DNA from: Echinarachnius parma
Lineage: Eukaryota > Echinodermata > Echinoidea > Clypeasteroida > Echinarachniidae
Length of the DNA: 64,000 nt
NCBI GenBank assembly: GCA_037951105.1
Contig: JBAMJV010003100.1
Coordinates: 1-64,000 of the forward strand
Direction of reading: 5' to 3'
Shown here: one piece after another, positions 21,895-33,375 of the stretch
Layout: each line of letters starts with the position of its first letter
Position numbering within the stretch: the stretch's first letter is position 1
The notes under the pieces: generated by a model
What the model was told of the DNA's origin: nothing
The model's database searches: none
The model's input: only the letters and a program-made list of their open reading frames with translations
Program-made: the position numbers and the translations under genes

Positions 21895-23270
21895 GTGGAG
21901 AATGATCTTTAAAACATGAATGACAGTGAATCGTATAATATATTGCAACCTAATGCAGAGCAGCTTGAAAACACTCTCGTAACAAATCAGAGTGCTGTCA
22001 CCCAAAATTAATCTTCAATTTTGTTATTGACGCTGGTCAATGCAAAATGTCAGAGTGTTTTTAAATTAAATTAATATGCACATTTGCGGGATTATCATTT
22101 TTATAGAGCGAGTTTAATGTACTTGAAATCAAAACAAACGTAAATACTCACAAACAGTTCATTTAGAATGGACCAACACTATAGTATCTCTTTAATAATG
22201 TTATACAGGGTGAGGCGCCAGGGAAAAAGTCCAACAAGTTTTTATTTCCCGTGGGTCCGTTCCGAGGCATTTCTGGGATGCCTTCCAACAAATTTCGCAA
22301 TCTAGACAAATTGGTGTGCTCAAACTCAATCCAATACATGGGCTGTCATTCTGTATACATTCTGTTCAACTTCGTCTTTCTCCTCCTCTTCCACCTGAAC
22401 TATACCTTATACCGTTTACCTCGTTTCATATGTGTCAATCACTTCTTCTTTCCTTTACTTACTTTCCAAAAAAATTGTTATCATAAGCTTTCTTTCTCTC
22501 GCGTGATTTTCTTTCAATCGTATAATCAATACTCAATTATATTATATTTTAATATTTTCTGTACATAGAGGCCAACCCAAACATCCAAACGCCCGTTCAA
22601 AAACCTAAAAACAATAATAAGAACGGTTCATTACCAACACTAAATATTATCTTTAAATCATCCCTGCAATATAGCGACCAGCACAAAAACAACCGTTTTA
22701 ATTCCTTAATGGATAATTTGGCTTCTGAGAATTGACATTATGATTATCCATCATAATTCTTATCTTTGATTCATGAGTAAAGGCCCCAGGACCTTTGCAC
22801 AAAAGCTAGATAACAATATAAAACAATAACAATCGCAGCATGAATCAATATTATTGAAACGAGTTTCAAAGAGATGGATGAAATACAATTTTGTACAAAG
22901 CGCCGAACAAATATTTATTTTCCAATCAAGCATGTCTCGTCAATTTCAAGAGGCCGTGTAACAAATATGCCCAATGTACATGTGGAAAGTGACTATGGTG
23001 TTTGACATAAAAGCAGATGTTTAATAAGAATAACATCATATGATCTGATCATGATAGTATTTATTCATCAGAATTTAATGGACATTCACGGTTAATAGAG
23101 ATATTATTTTAGTATAATTATGTTTGAATAATATTTATCTTATTGTCCCGGGATAGAGTGCATTCTATGTGAAATTAGGACGCCATAACAATTAGGGTTG
23201 AATATAATTGTTTTCTCAAACGAAAGTGGAATTAAGTATGGGGATTCATTAATGAAAGGAAACTGGGCCC
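21895..23270. other. AT-rich non-coding stretch; lone TACAGGGTG end near 22204
   Basis: TACAGGGTGAGGCGCCAGGG at 22204 looks like one terminus of a TA-flanked element, but I could not find its partner. The 105-codon frame at 22251 has no motif. Confidence 0.3.
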
Positions 23271-23274
23271 CGTT

Positions 23275-23396
23275 GCAGAAAGAGATACAAATAATTGTAA
23301 GTCAGATCATGTGTTCTAAATGCGCAAATCTGATTGGTTGAAACACGCACATTTTCTGACTTACAATTGATTGTATCTCTTTCTGCAACGAGGCCC
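23275..23396. mobile_element. Family E foldback MITE, copy 1
   Basis: GGGCCCCGTTGCAGAAAGAG at the left end pairs with CTCTTTCTGCAACGAGGCCC at the right. Arms are ~45 bases, also including TTGTAAGTCAGA/TCTGACTTACAA. Related to copies at 29391 and 37831. Confidence 0.85.
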
Positions 23397-23845
23397 TGTA
23401 TATACAAGAAAGAAAATTTTTCAACATCGTATAATTATACAGTATTATTGCGATAGAAATGGTTACTATGTCGTATACATGTGGGCGAAATGAAAACAAG
23501 GTCTTAAAACAAAACAAAATTATCCACAGTTTTGAGTTTTTACTGGGGACTGCTGACCAGAAACGTACTCATCTTTTTAAAGTATAGCCATTTGACTTTA
23601 TGACTGTTTTATATCAGTTTTATATGAAAACTTTATTTGAACTTTCAACGTTCTATCAGATATTCCATATAAAGCATATTCTGCTTTATATTTCTTCCTT
23701 GGCGCCTATTTCTAATACGAATGTTATTTTTTATATTCGTATATGTTCTGTTGTTGCAATTACACGTCTTTGCAATAATCGTTGCTTCTTTTTATGGCGT
23801 CGTAAACTTTTCTTATATATATAGAGACAAATTCAAAACGTTTTC

Positions 23846-24112
23846 TTCATTCAGTTCGTCTTCCTCCTTCATATGATATCGTTAATTTTACAACGTCCAT
23901 CCTGTCTATTCTTTGGTACATTTTTTTGTCCAACGAAAAGGTCATCGGAATATTTTCAAGATTAGTTTTTTTATCCGAAAGTAAGTTCGTCTTCCTCCCA
24001 TGTTTTTGAACATTTTACAACTTCCATCCAGTATTATTATTATTATTATTTATTTTTTTGTTACAGTATTTTTTTTTTCAACGAAAAGGTCTACGGAATA
24101 TTTTCAAGATGT
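23846..24112. repeat. Tandem duplication, ~140 bp unit, two diverged copies
   Basis: GTTCGTCTTCCTCC...TTTTACAAC.TCCATCC...CAACGAAAAGGTC...CGGAATATTTTCAAGAT occurs near 23855-23963 and 23985-24109. The second copy has gained an (ATT)n tract at 24030-24050. Confidence 0.8.
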
Positions 24113-24127
24113 TTTTTACTTAAATTC

Positions 24128-24260
24128 TTAAAGGTGGTTAAGATTCGTAAATCAGGTGTGCGGTGCCACCTTGCGAACACCTTGCACTGATCAGTGCAAT
24201 GTGGTGCTCGCAAAATGGCGACCCACGTTGTATAGCATCGCCACGCTTTACGACCTTTAA
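24128..24260 (+). mobile_element. Family F small TIR element, most complete copy
   Basis: TTAAAGGTGGTTAAGATTCG starts at 24128 and the element ends ACGACCTTTAA at 24260, so the termini AGGTGGT/ACGACCT are inverted and bounded by TTAA. The core GCGGTGCCACCTTGCGAACACCTTGC is shared with about nine other partial copies in the window. Length ~125 bp between the TTAA sites. Confidence 0.7.
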
Positions 24261-24264
24261 GGGG

Positions 24265-25460
24265 GGTATGCCTACTTGATAAAGTGTCAAGAAACATGAA
24301 AACGGTGTATCATGTCCGGCGGATAAAGACAATTCGGTGGCAACCCTCGGATGTTCTTTCGTACCTGACATATATATTTTTCTTTCAAGTATCTATCGCT
24401 AAGAAAACCTTCAGGGAAAAAAGGTTTCGTGTCAACAACCTTTATTAAGTTATTCCTTGCAAATGTGTTTCTTCCTAACGTATCTATAATTCAGTAAGTA
24501 GTATACGGTGCACATTTTGTGGGATGCATTCCAAGATTCTCACTACAATCTCTCTCTTCTCTTCACATTCTTCTCACAGGTGCATGTCCTCTGTTGGTAC
24601 CCACTATAATTCTTCCTCATCTCATCTCTCCCCCGGTGGTGTCACTCCATCATAGTCAAAGGTGTGACACATCATCGTTCTCGAAGTTCAAAAGTGATCC
24701 CTGGTTTGCGGTGTTTCGAGTATATTTCGAATAAATTATACACCTTTCCTAACACAAAAACGGGTAAAAATTGGTATTAAATAATACCCCTTTTTTAATA
24801 TTTTTATTTCGAGTACACATTAACCAAAACACCCCTTTTTAAAAAATACTTCAAGTACATAATTATATAAAATATAACTTGTGGCCCTTTCACAAAAAGG
24901 TATCTCCTTTTCACATGTACCATCTCTTACATTTATATGAAATGTGTACCCTTTTTATCGAAATCTGAAAATATACACCCTTAAATTCCGCGAACACATG
25001 CGAAAATCTCTCCCTTTTTCGCGAAGTTGTGAAAGATGCTGCGTATACATGGCCAATGTGCAGTGACCGACACCCCCTAGCTCCCCCATACAACCCACTC
25101 TTCCATGTCTTCACGCCTCCACCTCCGGTCACCAGTTCTTCTCCCTAATGTTTTCTCACATCTCCCTTAACCCCCTCTCTCCATTTCTAACCCAGGTATA
25201 TCTTTCTTTGTTTAAATAATTGTATCCTTTAATTAAAACAAAAACAAAAACACAAACAACACGATCATTAATTCGTCCATCTCTCCCTCTTGCTGGTTGG
25301 TCTGTCCCTCCCTCTCATTTTCCTGTCACCATTTTGTTTACCAGTCACGTGCTCCTGTGCCTAATGTCTTTCTTTTTTCTTCGTCTCTCTAATTTCTTCC
25401 TCCATAATTCTGTTTACTCTTAAATGTGATTATATCCACCAGCATGATTCCTTCAATTAT
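24265..25460. other. Pyrimidine-rich non-coding stretch
   Basis: T/C-rich tracts recur between 24540 and 25430. A run of 'acccctttttt...gagtacac' words near 24790-24850 is weakly repetitive. No gene was recognised. Confidence 0.35.
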
Positions 25461-25465
25461 CAATA

Positions 25466-25760
25466 TCACTAATCATTTCATCAATAAAATGAATCATTTT
25501 ATCAATAACATGTTTTTCATCAATAACTATACCCCTTTCATCAATAACTATACCCCTTTCATCAAGAACATGGATTATTCTATCATCAACATAATTTTCA
25601 TCAATAACAAGAATCTCTGCATCAATAACATAATTAATTTAATTCATAACACGTTCATTCACCCCCACCCTCTCACCATCTTTCGACGTATCTCTCTTCC
25701 CCTTCCCTCTGTCCCTCTCCCCCTCTTCTTCTTCTTCTTCTTCTTCTTTTTATTCTTCTT
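25466..25760 (+). repeat. Degenerate ATCAATAACA repeat followed by (CTT)n
   Basis: TCAATAACTATACCCCTTTCA is duplicated at about 25519-25562. Looser ATCAATAACA/ATCAATAAAA units flank it to 25640. A (CTT)n tract lies at 25724-25748. Confidence 0.8.
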
Positions 25761-25789
25761 CTTTTCATCCTAAGTTGAAAAATGGTCCA

Positions 25790-25925
25790 GTGTGACTATA
25801 GACTAATTTGTGCTCTTCTATAACACTCGGCCAATGTGTAAATTACCAATGTACGGCACGCACCGTGCGCAAGGCGTTTGCAAAATGGCTCCGCCCGTGT
25901 GATTTACGATTCCGAATCACCTTTA
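25790..25925 (-). mobile_element. Family F partial copy, joined to family B
   Basis: CACGCACCGTGCGCAAGGCG, AAAATGGC and GATTCCGAATCACCTTTATA are the complement of the family F core and end. The next element (family B) begins exactly at its TTTATA/TTTAAA edge. Confidence 0.65.
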
Positions 25926-26296
25926 TAGGGATCTAATTTAGTAACATTTTCCAAATCCACAAAACTTACGTAATACTCTAATTGCTGTTGTATTCGTATT
26001 ACCGTAGCTTAGAACAGGTTTTTCTCTTCAAATTTCCCTTTCGTTAAAAACATATTTACAATTGACCTGTTCAGATGTTAAATTATCCACTGGATAGTCA
26101 TACCTGTGTACAACGTCAGTGCATGAGTTAGCGAATATCACTTCGCATTTTGGCTCATTACTCGACCTTATAATGTCCATTTAACTCAAAATGTTTCACA
26201 CAATACCCAGTGGACATATCAGATAGCAACAATACACATGGTATCAATCATGTATCACTTGTTGCACATGTCAACAAAGTTACTAGATCCCTTTAA
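25921..26296 (+). mobile_element. Family B element, copy 3, both ends present
   Basis: The left end is TATAGGGATCTAATTTAGTA and the right end is GTTACTAGATCCCTTTAA. The interior has all the family blocks (ttgtattcgtatt, tttccctttcgtt, ccactggatagtca, ctcattactcg). Non-coding. Confidence 0.85.
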
Positions 26297-26412
26297 TTAA
26301 TGAATTCATCTTCTCCTTTCCCCCCACCAAAGACCTTTTCGACCTTTCTTGCTTCATTATGTCCTTTTCTTGCTTTCACTGACCTCTCCATATTTCTATT
26401 TTTTTCTTCCAG

Positions 26413-26493
26413 AATATTATCGGTCAGCACGATGAACATAAGAAAGCCGCGGGAAGCATGGGGATTAATTTGAAAGGTTTAGCTGCAAAATGA
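26413..26493 (+). CDS. Possible terminal exon, 26 codons, unknown product
   Basis: A strong acceptor-like context (long pyrimidine tract at ~26375-26410 ending TTCTTCCAG) is followed by an open, charged 26-codon stretch (NIIGQHDEHKKAAGSMGINL..., ending in a Lys) and a TGA at 26491-26493. Unlike the surrounding DNA, it is CpG-bearing and reads like protein. I do not recognise the family. No upstream exon with a matching donor was identified, and the phase is assumed. It could be chance. Confidence 0.25.
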   Translation, partial: NIIGQHDEHKKAAGSMGINLKGLAAK

Positions 26494-26499
26494 AATAAC

Positions 26500-27485
26500 T
26501 CCATTTGTGTCAATTTTGTATTATAATTGCGATTGAAACTGCTTGAACAGAAACAGAAATAGAAATAGAAATGCAAACATAACATTTAATCATGTGATGC
26601 AGTTGATCAAAATTAGCCCCTGTTTATGAACAGAATATATTATTTTGTTATCATTATACAATTATGATAACAACCTTATTATCCAAATTGTCAAAGCTGG
26701 CGTTTGTTTCGTTTTTCAAGAAACTCTTCATTTATTTTCCATGGCTCCTCTGGCATTCTGAAAGGACGTATGTCGTGCTTATTGTGCCTTATTCACCTCC
26801 CTTTCGATCGCCCTTTCTCTTCATATCTAAACATTATTACGTCATTTTTTCTGTGTGATGATTTCCAAATTGATTAAGCTTGGTTGGATTTATTTTTGTC
26901 TCACGAAAGGCCACAAGGCATCGGCCGGCCGGTGACTGACCAATACGGCCAAGCCAAGCTGGTCATTGGCCAGTGCAAAGGACAAGGGCGTTTCACAAAG
27001 ATTCTAAGTTGAACTTAACTCAAAGTTGTACATACCAATTATGGAAAGCCATCTGTAGCCATGGAATAAAACATAATGAAAAGCAACAAATCCAAGTATT
27101 TGCTACTTTAAACAAAAATGTATCTAAATAATTTCAAGGCTCCACTAATATTTATAAAATTAGTGCCTTTTCAAAACAACTGTTTCACCAATGTTACAAA
27201 GAAACTAACGGCTTATAGTTCGACCTAACTGTTACAGAAGAGGGTAAAGTACTTGACAAATGGGGACTAAGATCAGGCACTCTAGCCCCGGTAGGGCTAG
27301 ACGAGTCACAAAACATGCTGCTTTAGCTTGATTTGTATTCAAGTCCACACTGTGTGGATGACACCTTTCAGATGTAGTATGTATACTGTTTTTTTAAGAT
27401 ACCAATATAAATATTGTATGCTGAACCATTCTTTCATTTTCAATTTCTAACAGCGAATAGAGTCATACGTGATATGCGCCTAGTT
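26500..27485. other. AT-rich non-coding stretch, nothing recognised
   Basis: If the exon above is real, the first part of this stretch would be its 3' UTR. No canonical AATAAA polyadenylation hexamer stands out just downstream. Confidence 0.3.
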
Positions 27486-27486
27486 A

Positions 27487-27565
27487 TAATTACCTCCGCC
27501 AAGGAGGACATGTCTTCGGTCCCGTTTGTTCGTCACTCTGTTCGTCTGTTAGCGTGTTCTGCGCC
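27487..27565 (+). mobile_element. Fragment with the TTACCTCCGCCAAGGAGG terminal motif
   Basis: ATAATTACCTCCGCCAAGG, with its internal CCTCCGCCAAGGAGG palindrome followed by GTCTTCGGTCCCGTTTGTTCG, resembles a dispersed repeat terminus I associate with many invertebrate genomes. I cannot name the family, and no second end was found. Confidence 0.35.
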
Positions 27566-27589
27566 TGCGCAGTCCTCGAGCGTTGTCGG

Positions 27590-29385
27590 AGGTATGCACT
27601 CCGTGGGTGCACTCTGTCTAGTTATTACTTGTAAACTAGCCTTTTGTAAAAGTCCCCACAAGTAGTTGGCGGTCAACACTGAACGGGTATACTAGCGATC
27701 ATGGGTAATACACTTATGTTAGCAGGCATCAGGCTATCAGAACAGGAACGTAAGGACTTGACTAAAGGCTAGCTACCATCCAGTGATGTATGGTAATGTC
27801 AACAAGGCGTTGTGTAAGACGTCGAGAAACTGAAACAGGAAATTGCGGTCATTAGCGTGTCCATGGAAACCAACCTCGCTATATAAAGATTTATTAACAA
27901 CAGACATTGCTATGTGTATGATTTCTTCCCATCACACAGCCATGAAGATAACGGTCTTCATATACATTAACCCCTTGCCCAAGGGAACCTGATGGGCTAT
28001 GTACAAAGTCTATATGGATTTCAGAAGCTCTAACGAATAGGGTTAATACTCATTACACGTAAGTATTTAGGTATATTGCTAATCATTCGCTAATATAGGT
28101 TTTCCAGGTCAAATGTCCGCCGAGTCAGACCAAATGTCGCTTAGGTAATTGAAATGTCCCAAGGAGAAATCAAATGTCCTCTTAGCAAAATAACCATCCG
28201 AATAGGTAGTTTTACGTAAGTATGTGTGATAGCTGATCAGGGCCTATGGAATAGGTTTCGATACGTTGTTGGCAAGGCGATACATGACAACAAAATATCA
28301 AGAGGGGAGTACTTCACCGAGGAAAACAGTAGAGCAGCTAGCCTTTCCCCAAGACCCCGCACTAATGATTCAGTGAACAAAGGGGAAAAGCGAAAGGCTG
28401 AGTGCGATGACCATATCCTGTAACCTGTTTAGAGGGCATTTGGGGCGTAAACTGCTGGAAATAAATGTTATCAGTTCCACTCACTAGTATAACGGCCACC
28501 AATGACCTAAAGGATACCGCGCATCAAGATGTGTTGTTGGTTATTTTTGTTTTTACTGACGTGTTCAGCATTAATTATGATTATCTACACGGTCTGGGAT
28601 CATTATCGTCACCATCCGAAAGACGCAGCCTGGGCCGATTAGTGTGAACGCGGTGAAGAGCGGAGATTTGATCACCTTCTCACAAGTATACGGGTAGAAC
28701 TTAGCCTTTTAGCAAGACTTCACTCTTACAGTTACACGAGAAGCGGCATGTCGTTGCCTCTTGTTTGTGCGCTAGGCGTTTGTTTCCAGTCGTTTCTCAC
28801 ATTCAGACTTAATTGTTTGGCCAGTAAATATGGGTGTGTCGCTTCACGCGCGAATATTGCCTCAATCTTTGCGACGTACGGTGTCAGTTCGAATTTTTTC
28901 AGGTTATTTAGTATTAAAAATGATTGATCGAGGAGATTATACTCGGATAAACGCATTTACATAGGCCATTAATCAGATCCTAAGGCGTCGCCTGTAAAGA
29001 GTGAAGCGACATGAATATATTATCACCAGAGGCTCAAAGTGACTTAAAGAAGTACGAGTTTAGATATCACTGATAGGAAGCGACTTAGTGCTATCACGTC
29101 ACGTGATCAATACGCCCGCGCATTGCCATTAACCTTGCACTGTTGTAATACAGTATGTTGATGCCTCACTGCGCGTATATTCCGTCTCGAAAATAATTTA
29201 CTCAGAATGCTAATATTTATCTAGAAAGCAGTGTGGACAGGGTGAGTGACATGTTCTGCGGCAAATGTTGCTTTTATGGAATTAAATAACTATAACTATA
29301 GGGGCATATTATGAAGAATTTATCATGTGAAATAATCATTTTGTTAAGTGAACCAATTAACGCCCCCAAATAATATTCTTATTAG
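27590..29385. other. Non-coding stretch; four spaced AAATGTC words at 28107-28180
   Basis: AAATGTCCGCC, AAATGTCGCTT, AAATGTCCCAA and AAATGTCCTCT occur at about 20-base spacing, a short degenerate tandem array. A 65-codon frame at 28226-28423 is hydrophilic but has no motif. Confidence 0.35.
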
Positions 29386-29390
29386 TCCAT

Positions 29391-29548
29391 GGTCCCGTTG
29401 CAGAAAGACTTGCAATCGATTGTAAAGTTGCAATTTATTGCAAGTCGAAAAACTTGCGCATTCATATGTGCGCATTTAGTCACACGATGGGACTTACAAT
29501 TAATTGCAACTTTGCAATCGATTGTATCTCTTTCTGCAACGGGGCCCT
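29391..29548. mobile_element. Family E foldback MITE, copy 2
   Basis: GGTCCCGTTGCAGAAAGAC at the left pairs with TCTTTCTGCAACGGGGCCC at the right. Inner arms contain GCAATCGATTGTA on both sides. Confidence 0.85.
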
Positions 29549-29549
29549 G

Positions 29550-30780
29550 GTCACCCAAATGTTCAGAAAAATAGGTTTCCATAATTAAAAAACTCATCAT
29601 CATACAAAATTATGCGTTCATGGGTCTGCAGAAGTAGACTAGACTACTGTCTAGCACGTACGCGTACTATTGTCTCCAAACGAATACGCGTGTATAGAAC
29701 TCGCAAACGTTTGGCGCATACGGAACCTAAGACCCTGTTAGGTTCCGTAAGCTTAGGTAACTGCATTGTTTATGAATAACACAACCCTTCGCAAAGGTTT
29801 GGACATCTATTTAATATCAATGTACGGGAAAACAAATCACATAAGCCAGTGTTATTTTTCTTGCTTGGTGGTCCCCTTTAAGGCACAGTACGTGTATGTA
29901 AGTGTGTCCACTGTGTGCATCTGTATTGTGATCATAATTAAAAACGTGTGAAGTTGCGTACTTGCATGTTTATTTATGTGTGTTTGTAATATATTACAAG
30001 TATGGCATTACTAGCATACTTTGTGTTTTTTTTATATGCTGTCGATGTTAATGCAAATTTTTTACAAACTAAGGCTTTTCATTGCTGCTGCTAGTGCTGC
30101 ATCAACTTACCATTTATTTCTAACACACCACTAGTATATTTTAAGTCTCTTGTAAAGTATTTATTGTTCGTAATGCATAATGAACAATGTAGGTTTTTGT
30201 GGAAATGCTTGATAAATTGAAACTGAATCGAATGAAATGGTTGCAGTTACATTCAATTATTCTCATCAGCATATCATTAATACACATATTATAGACGGGA
30301 GGACGTGTGATATGTGCACATTCTACGCCAATCAATACAATCAATCATCGTCGTCCAAGTGTTAATTTCACCGTGTAGAAATCGAAAAATCGAAAAGTGA
30401 ATGTTCCTAGAGAAACATGATTTTTGTCTTGGTATTTATGACGCGCACGTCTTGTCGACGTCATTGTTATGAGTGTTTGTCATTTTATTATCCATCTCAT
30501 CAGACACAAGTAGGTAGATAGGTGGTGGTAGCTAAATTATTATGTTGAAGGTAGCTAAGTAATGCGGTGCGGTAGATATCTATGGGGGAGGGGCAGCAAA
30601 TGTTTGCATCACTGGAATTAAATTACTAAATTGAGTAGATATTATCCCGGGGATATTATGCGGAATGTATTATTTTATTTTACACTTGTCATGCTCGTGA
30701 ACAAAATTAATTCATTACAAGAACAAAAAACACAACATGATTCAGCTTTAAAAGCAGTAATTTAGACGAAGCATATTATG
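29550..30780. other. AT-rich non-coding stretch, nothing recognised
   Basis: A short inverted pair GGTTCCGTA/TACGGAACC at ~29718-29750 was seen. No genes. Confidence 0.35.
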
Positions 30781-30789
30781 CATAATTAT

Positions 30790-31108
30790 CAGTGTTGGAT
30801 GACTCGAGGCCGGCCTCGGCCTCAAGGCATTGCCGGCCTCGACCTCGGACTCGAAGGTCGCGGACTCGGTGACTCGGGCCGAGTCCAGCTCGAGGCCGGT
30901 CAATGTTTGACTGCATGTTTGTCTGTATGAAGTGATTCCTTTTAATCACTTGATTGAGTGATAGATCAATTGCCTTTGGTAAAGAAAAGGAATAAATGTA
31001 AAATGAAATAAATTATTTTAAAAAGAGTTGGACTCGGACTCGGACTCGGATGGTCTGGACTCGGACTCGGACTAGGACTCGGATTGGGTGGACTCGGATG
31101 CAACACTG
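30790..31108. mobile_element. hAT-type non-autonomous element with internal GGACTC hexamer array
   Basis: The ends are CAGTGTTGGATGACTCG and CGGATGCAACACTG, with the inverted terminus CAGTGTTG. This fits the CAGnG consensus of hAT elements. The flanks carry a perfect 8-base target duplication, ATAATTAT, at 30782-30789 and 31109-31116; eight bases is the hAT standard. Inside, both ends are built of GACTCG/GGACTC hexamers, with a CCTCGGCC-rich patch at 30808-30900. No transposase. Confidence 0.9.
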
Positions 31109-31119
31109 ATAATTATATA

Positions 31120-32030
31120 TGTTAACATGCATGTATATCTGTATATTTTGTTTCAATAAAACATTTGTTGAGGGGGGTTTAGGTCTGCCGTTGGAAATAA
31201 GGCTCTTATCTAAAGCTTAAGGAAAGGGCACGAGACAGATGATACTACGTGTGATCACCAGATTATGAACCTGCTGTGTAGACTTGGCGCAGTCACACTA
31301 ACCCATACAGCCTTGCCGTAAGAGCCATGTAATGTCATTTACTTGTTTATGGAGCGTGGCTATTTCGTGGCAGTTACATCATCCACGTCGCAATGCATGG
31401 AAGATGCATGGAAGATTATACGGGACACTTACGAGAAGTTAGAGCCAATAATGTAACATTTTCAAAATGTTGACACGTAAATTCCGCACTGTCACCTTTC
31501 GTGTCACTTACTTTACGATTACGGGACCAGTACCCTGAGCGCCACGTCAAACGTGACACTACACAGGGCTACGTGGTACTATGCGTTGCAATTAATGAGG
31601 ACTCCCTATTGCCATGTACTGCTACGTTTTGACCACGTAAAGAATCGTAGCATGGCGTGTTTTGACTTTGGGTACGTGGCATACACGAGGCAGTACGTGG
31701 TAGAACGTATCAATCAGGTTTATTGTTGCGTACAGTTTCGCGGCTCTCGGAAAGCTACGGGGCGTCCTTTTCGTTGCCTACGGAAAAGGCGCCGTGAATT
31801 GTCTGTGCCTTAGTATTTTCTTACCTTGTTCTTAGCAGGCCTTGCCATGCATACGGGGAGGTGTGACTGTAACATAAGCAGAGCACCGAAGACAGATATC
31901 CAAGAGAGAGTATCTGGTAACATAACATTGCCCACACGCTAAGTGGCGTCCAAGCCGGCGGCGTTATATCAGCTCCCGAGATAGATTTCTCAAGTTTCTT
32001 GGCTCGAGGCGGGGATCGTTTTTGTTTTTA
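31120..32030. other. Non-coding stretch with repeated TACGTGG words
   Basis: CTACGTGGTACTA, GACCACGTAAAG, GGTACGTGGCATA and AGTACGTGGTAGA occur between 31565 and 31700. The 86-codon frame there has no motif. Confidence 0.35.
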
Positions 32031-32033
32031 ACA

Positions 32034-32597
32034 TTAAAGGGATAGTTGAGTTCTGGTAAGGAGAGTACAGTTTTAGTGCAACTGAATTTTAGTAACCAAA
32101 ACCTGCATCATTACATTACAAACTAATAGTTATAACTAGAAAGGAACACAAAATTACAAATGACGTAGTAAAGATCATGTTATCATTCAAAAAGAGCCGT
32201 TAAAACGTAAGAGGGCGCTCTCTAAACACTCATCGGTTTCAACCATTTTGAATAAAATATTGTGCATGTGATGCTTTGTTGAAATAGTGATTAGATAGAG
32301 AAATAACCAACAACTATTTAAATACCTATTTTGTAACTTTTTTGAAAAGAGGAAGCATTTTTTTGAATTTTTAACGGCTGGTTCAAAATTCTCTAATAAA
32401 CCCGGGGCCCCGGGTTTCTTACAAATTGTTATATTTCTGGATATTTCAGCCGTTTCTGAATCGATTTTGATCAAACAAAGATGATTTTATTGTTTAAATA
32501 TTATGCTCTTTCAAATTTTACACTCAGTTTTTCATTACCTCACAAACCAATTAAGTAGTCTAGCGCCCTCTCTACCAAAACTCAACTTTCCCTTTAA
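32034..32597 (-). mobile_element. Family C element, copy 3, complete
   Basis: The left end TTAAAGGGATAGTTGAGTTC pairs with the right end AAACTCAACTTTCCCTTTAA, with TTAA at 32034-32037 and 32594-32597. It is inverted relative to copies 1 and 2. The interior has CGATTTTGATCAAACAAAG and GGGCGCTCTCTAAACACTC. A CCCGGGGCCCCGGG palindrome at 32401-32414 is unique to this copy. Non-coding, ~556 bp between TTAA sites. Confidence 0.9.
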
Positions 32598-32775
32598 TGT
32601 TTAAAGTTAGTGTTAACCTCACGTCTTTACTTTATGTATAACGTCGTTTTCAACATCAATGTTTTAAGTTGCGCAAGAATCACGTCGTTAATCTTACGCC
32701 ATTTTTGTTGTTATATTTGAAAGATTGACATGCGCAGGGATGCTATGTTGACATTGCTACATTTTTAACACTATA

Positions 32776-33303
32776 CAGGGTGGCCCCCAAAAACGGATCG
32801 GGACACTTCCTAAAATATAGTAACAAAATGATTATGTTTATCGGATAGGGTGTCTTTTCCAATGAAAAGCGATACCAAGAACAGTAATTTTGGTCGTGTA
32901 GTTTTTGGTTTAGAGCGCTCTGAGTGACACCATGTCAGGTTCCCATTTTTGTCAATTTTTACCAAGTCAGTGCTTGATAAATCGCACTTCCTTCCCGTCA
33001 TAGCATCGAACAACCATGCCCATTCTCTTGGCACACAGCTGAATGCACACTAACAATGGCGCGCGTATTGCTCGTTGTTCATTGCTATGACAGGCAGTAA
33101 GTGCGATTTATCAGACACTGACTTGGTAAAAATGGGAACCTGACATGGTGTCACTCACAACGCCCTAGAACAAAAACTACACGACCAAAATGACTGTTCT
33201 TGGTATCGTTTTTCATTGGAAAGGACACCCTATCCGATTGAAATAATCATTGTGTTACTTTATTTTGGGAAGTGCCCCGTTCCGTTTTGTTTGTGCCACC
33301 CTG
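32776..33303. mobile_element. 528 bp TA-flanked hairpin element (TACAGGGTG ends)
   Basis: CAGGGTGGCCCCCAAAAACG at the left and TTTGTGCCACCCTG at the right are inverted and flanked by TA (32774-32775, 33304-33305). The arms extend ~240 bases each, with only scattered mismatches, around a spacer of ~70 bases near 33010-33080. TACAGGGTG ends are common among invertebrate mariner-like MITEs. No coding capacity. Confidence 0.9.
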
Positions 33304-33305
33304 TA

Positions 33306-33375
33306 TAGGCTAGTTTGTTTGCAGCCACTGTGTGCTTCGCACCGCGCGCAAGGCAGTCGCAAGGTGGATCCACCT
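33306..33375 (-). mobile_element. Family F partial copy, between two other elements
   Basis: GCTAGTTTGTTTGCAGCCAC, TTCGCACCGCGCGCAAGGCA and GGTGGATCCACCTATAA follow the complement of the family F consensus. The hairpin element ends at its left edge and family A begins at its right edge. Confidence 0.6.

Noticed and set aside
22251..22568. 105-codon hydrophobic frame
   Set aside because: It is driven by T/C-rich composition, with no motif and no coding-like codon pattern.
24560..24600. Acceptor-like TTCTTCTCACAG followed by a short open stretch
   Set aside because: The downstream frame is short and T/C-rich, with no protein-like composition.
28226..28423. Hydrophilic 65-codon frame that reads somewhat like protein
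   Set aside because: It opens just after a stop without an ATG and has no motif; no acceptor or donor context was convincing.
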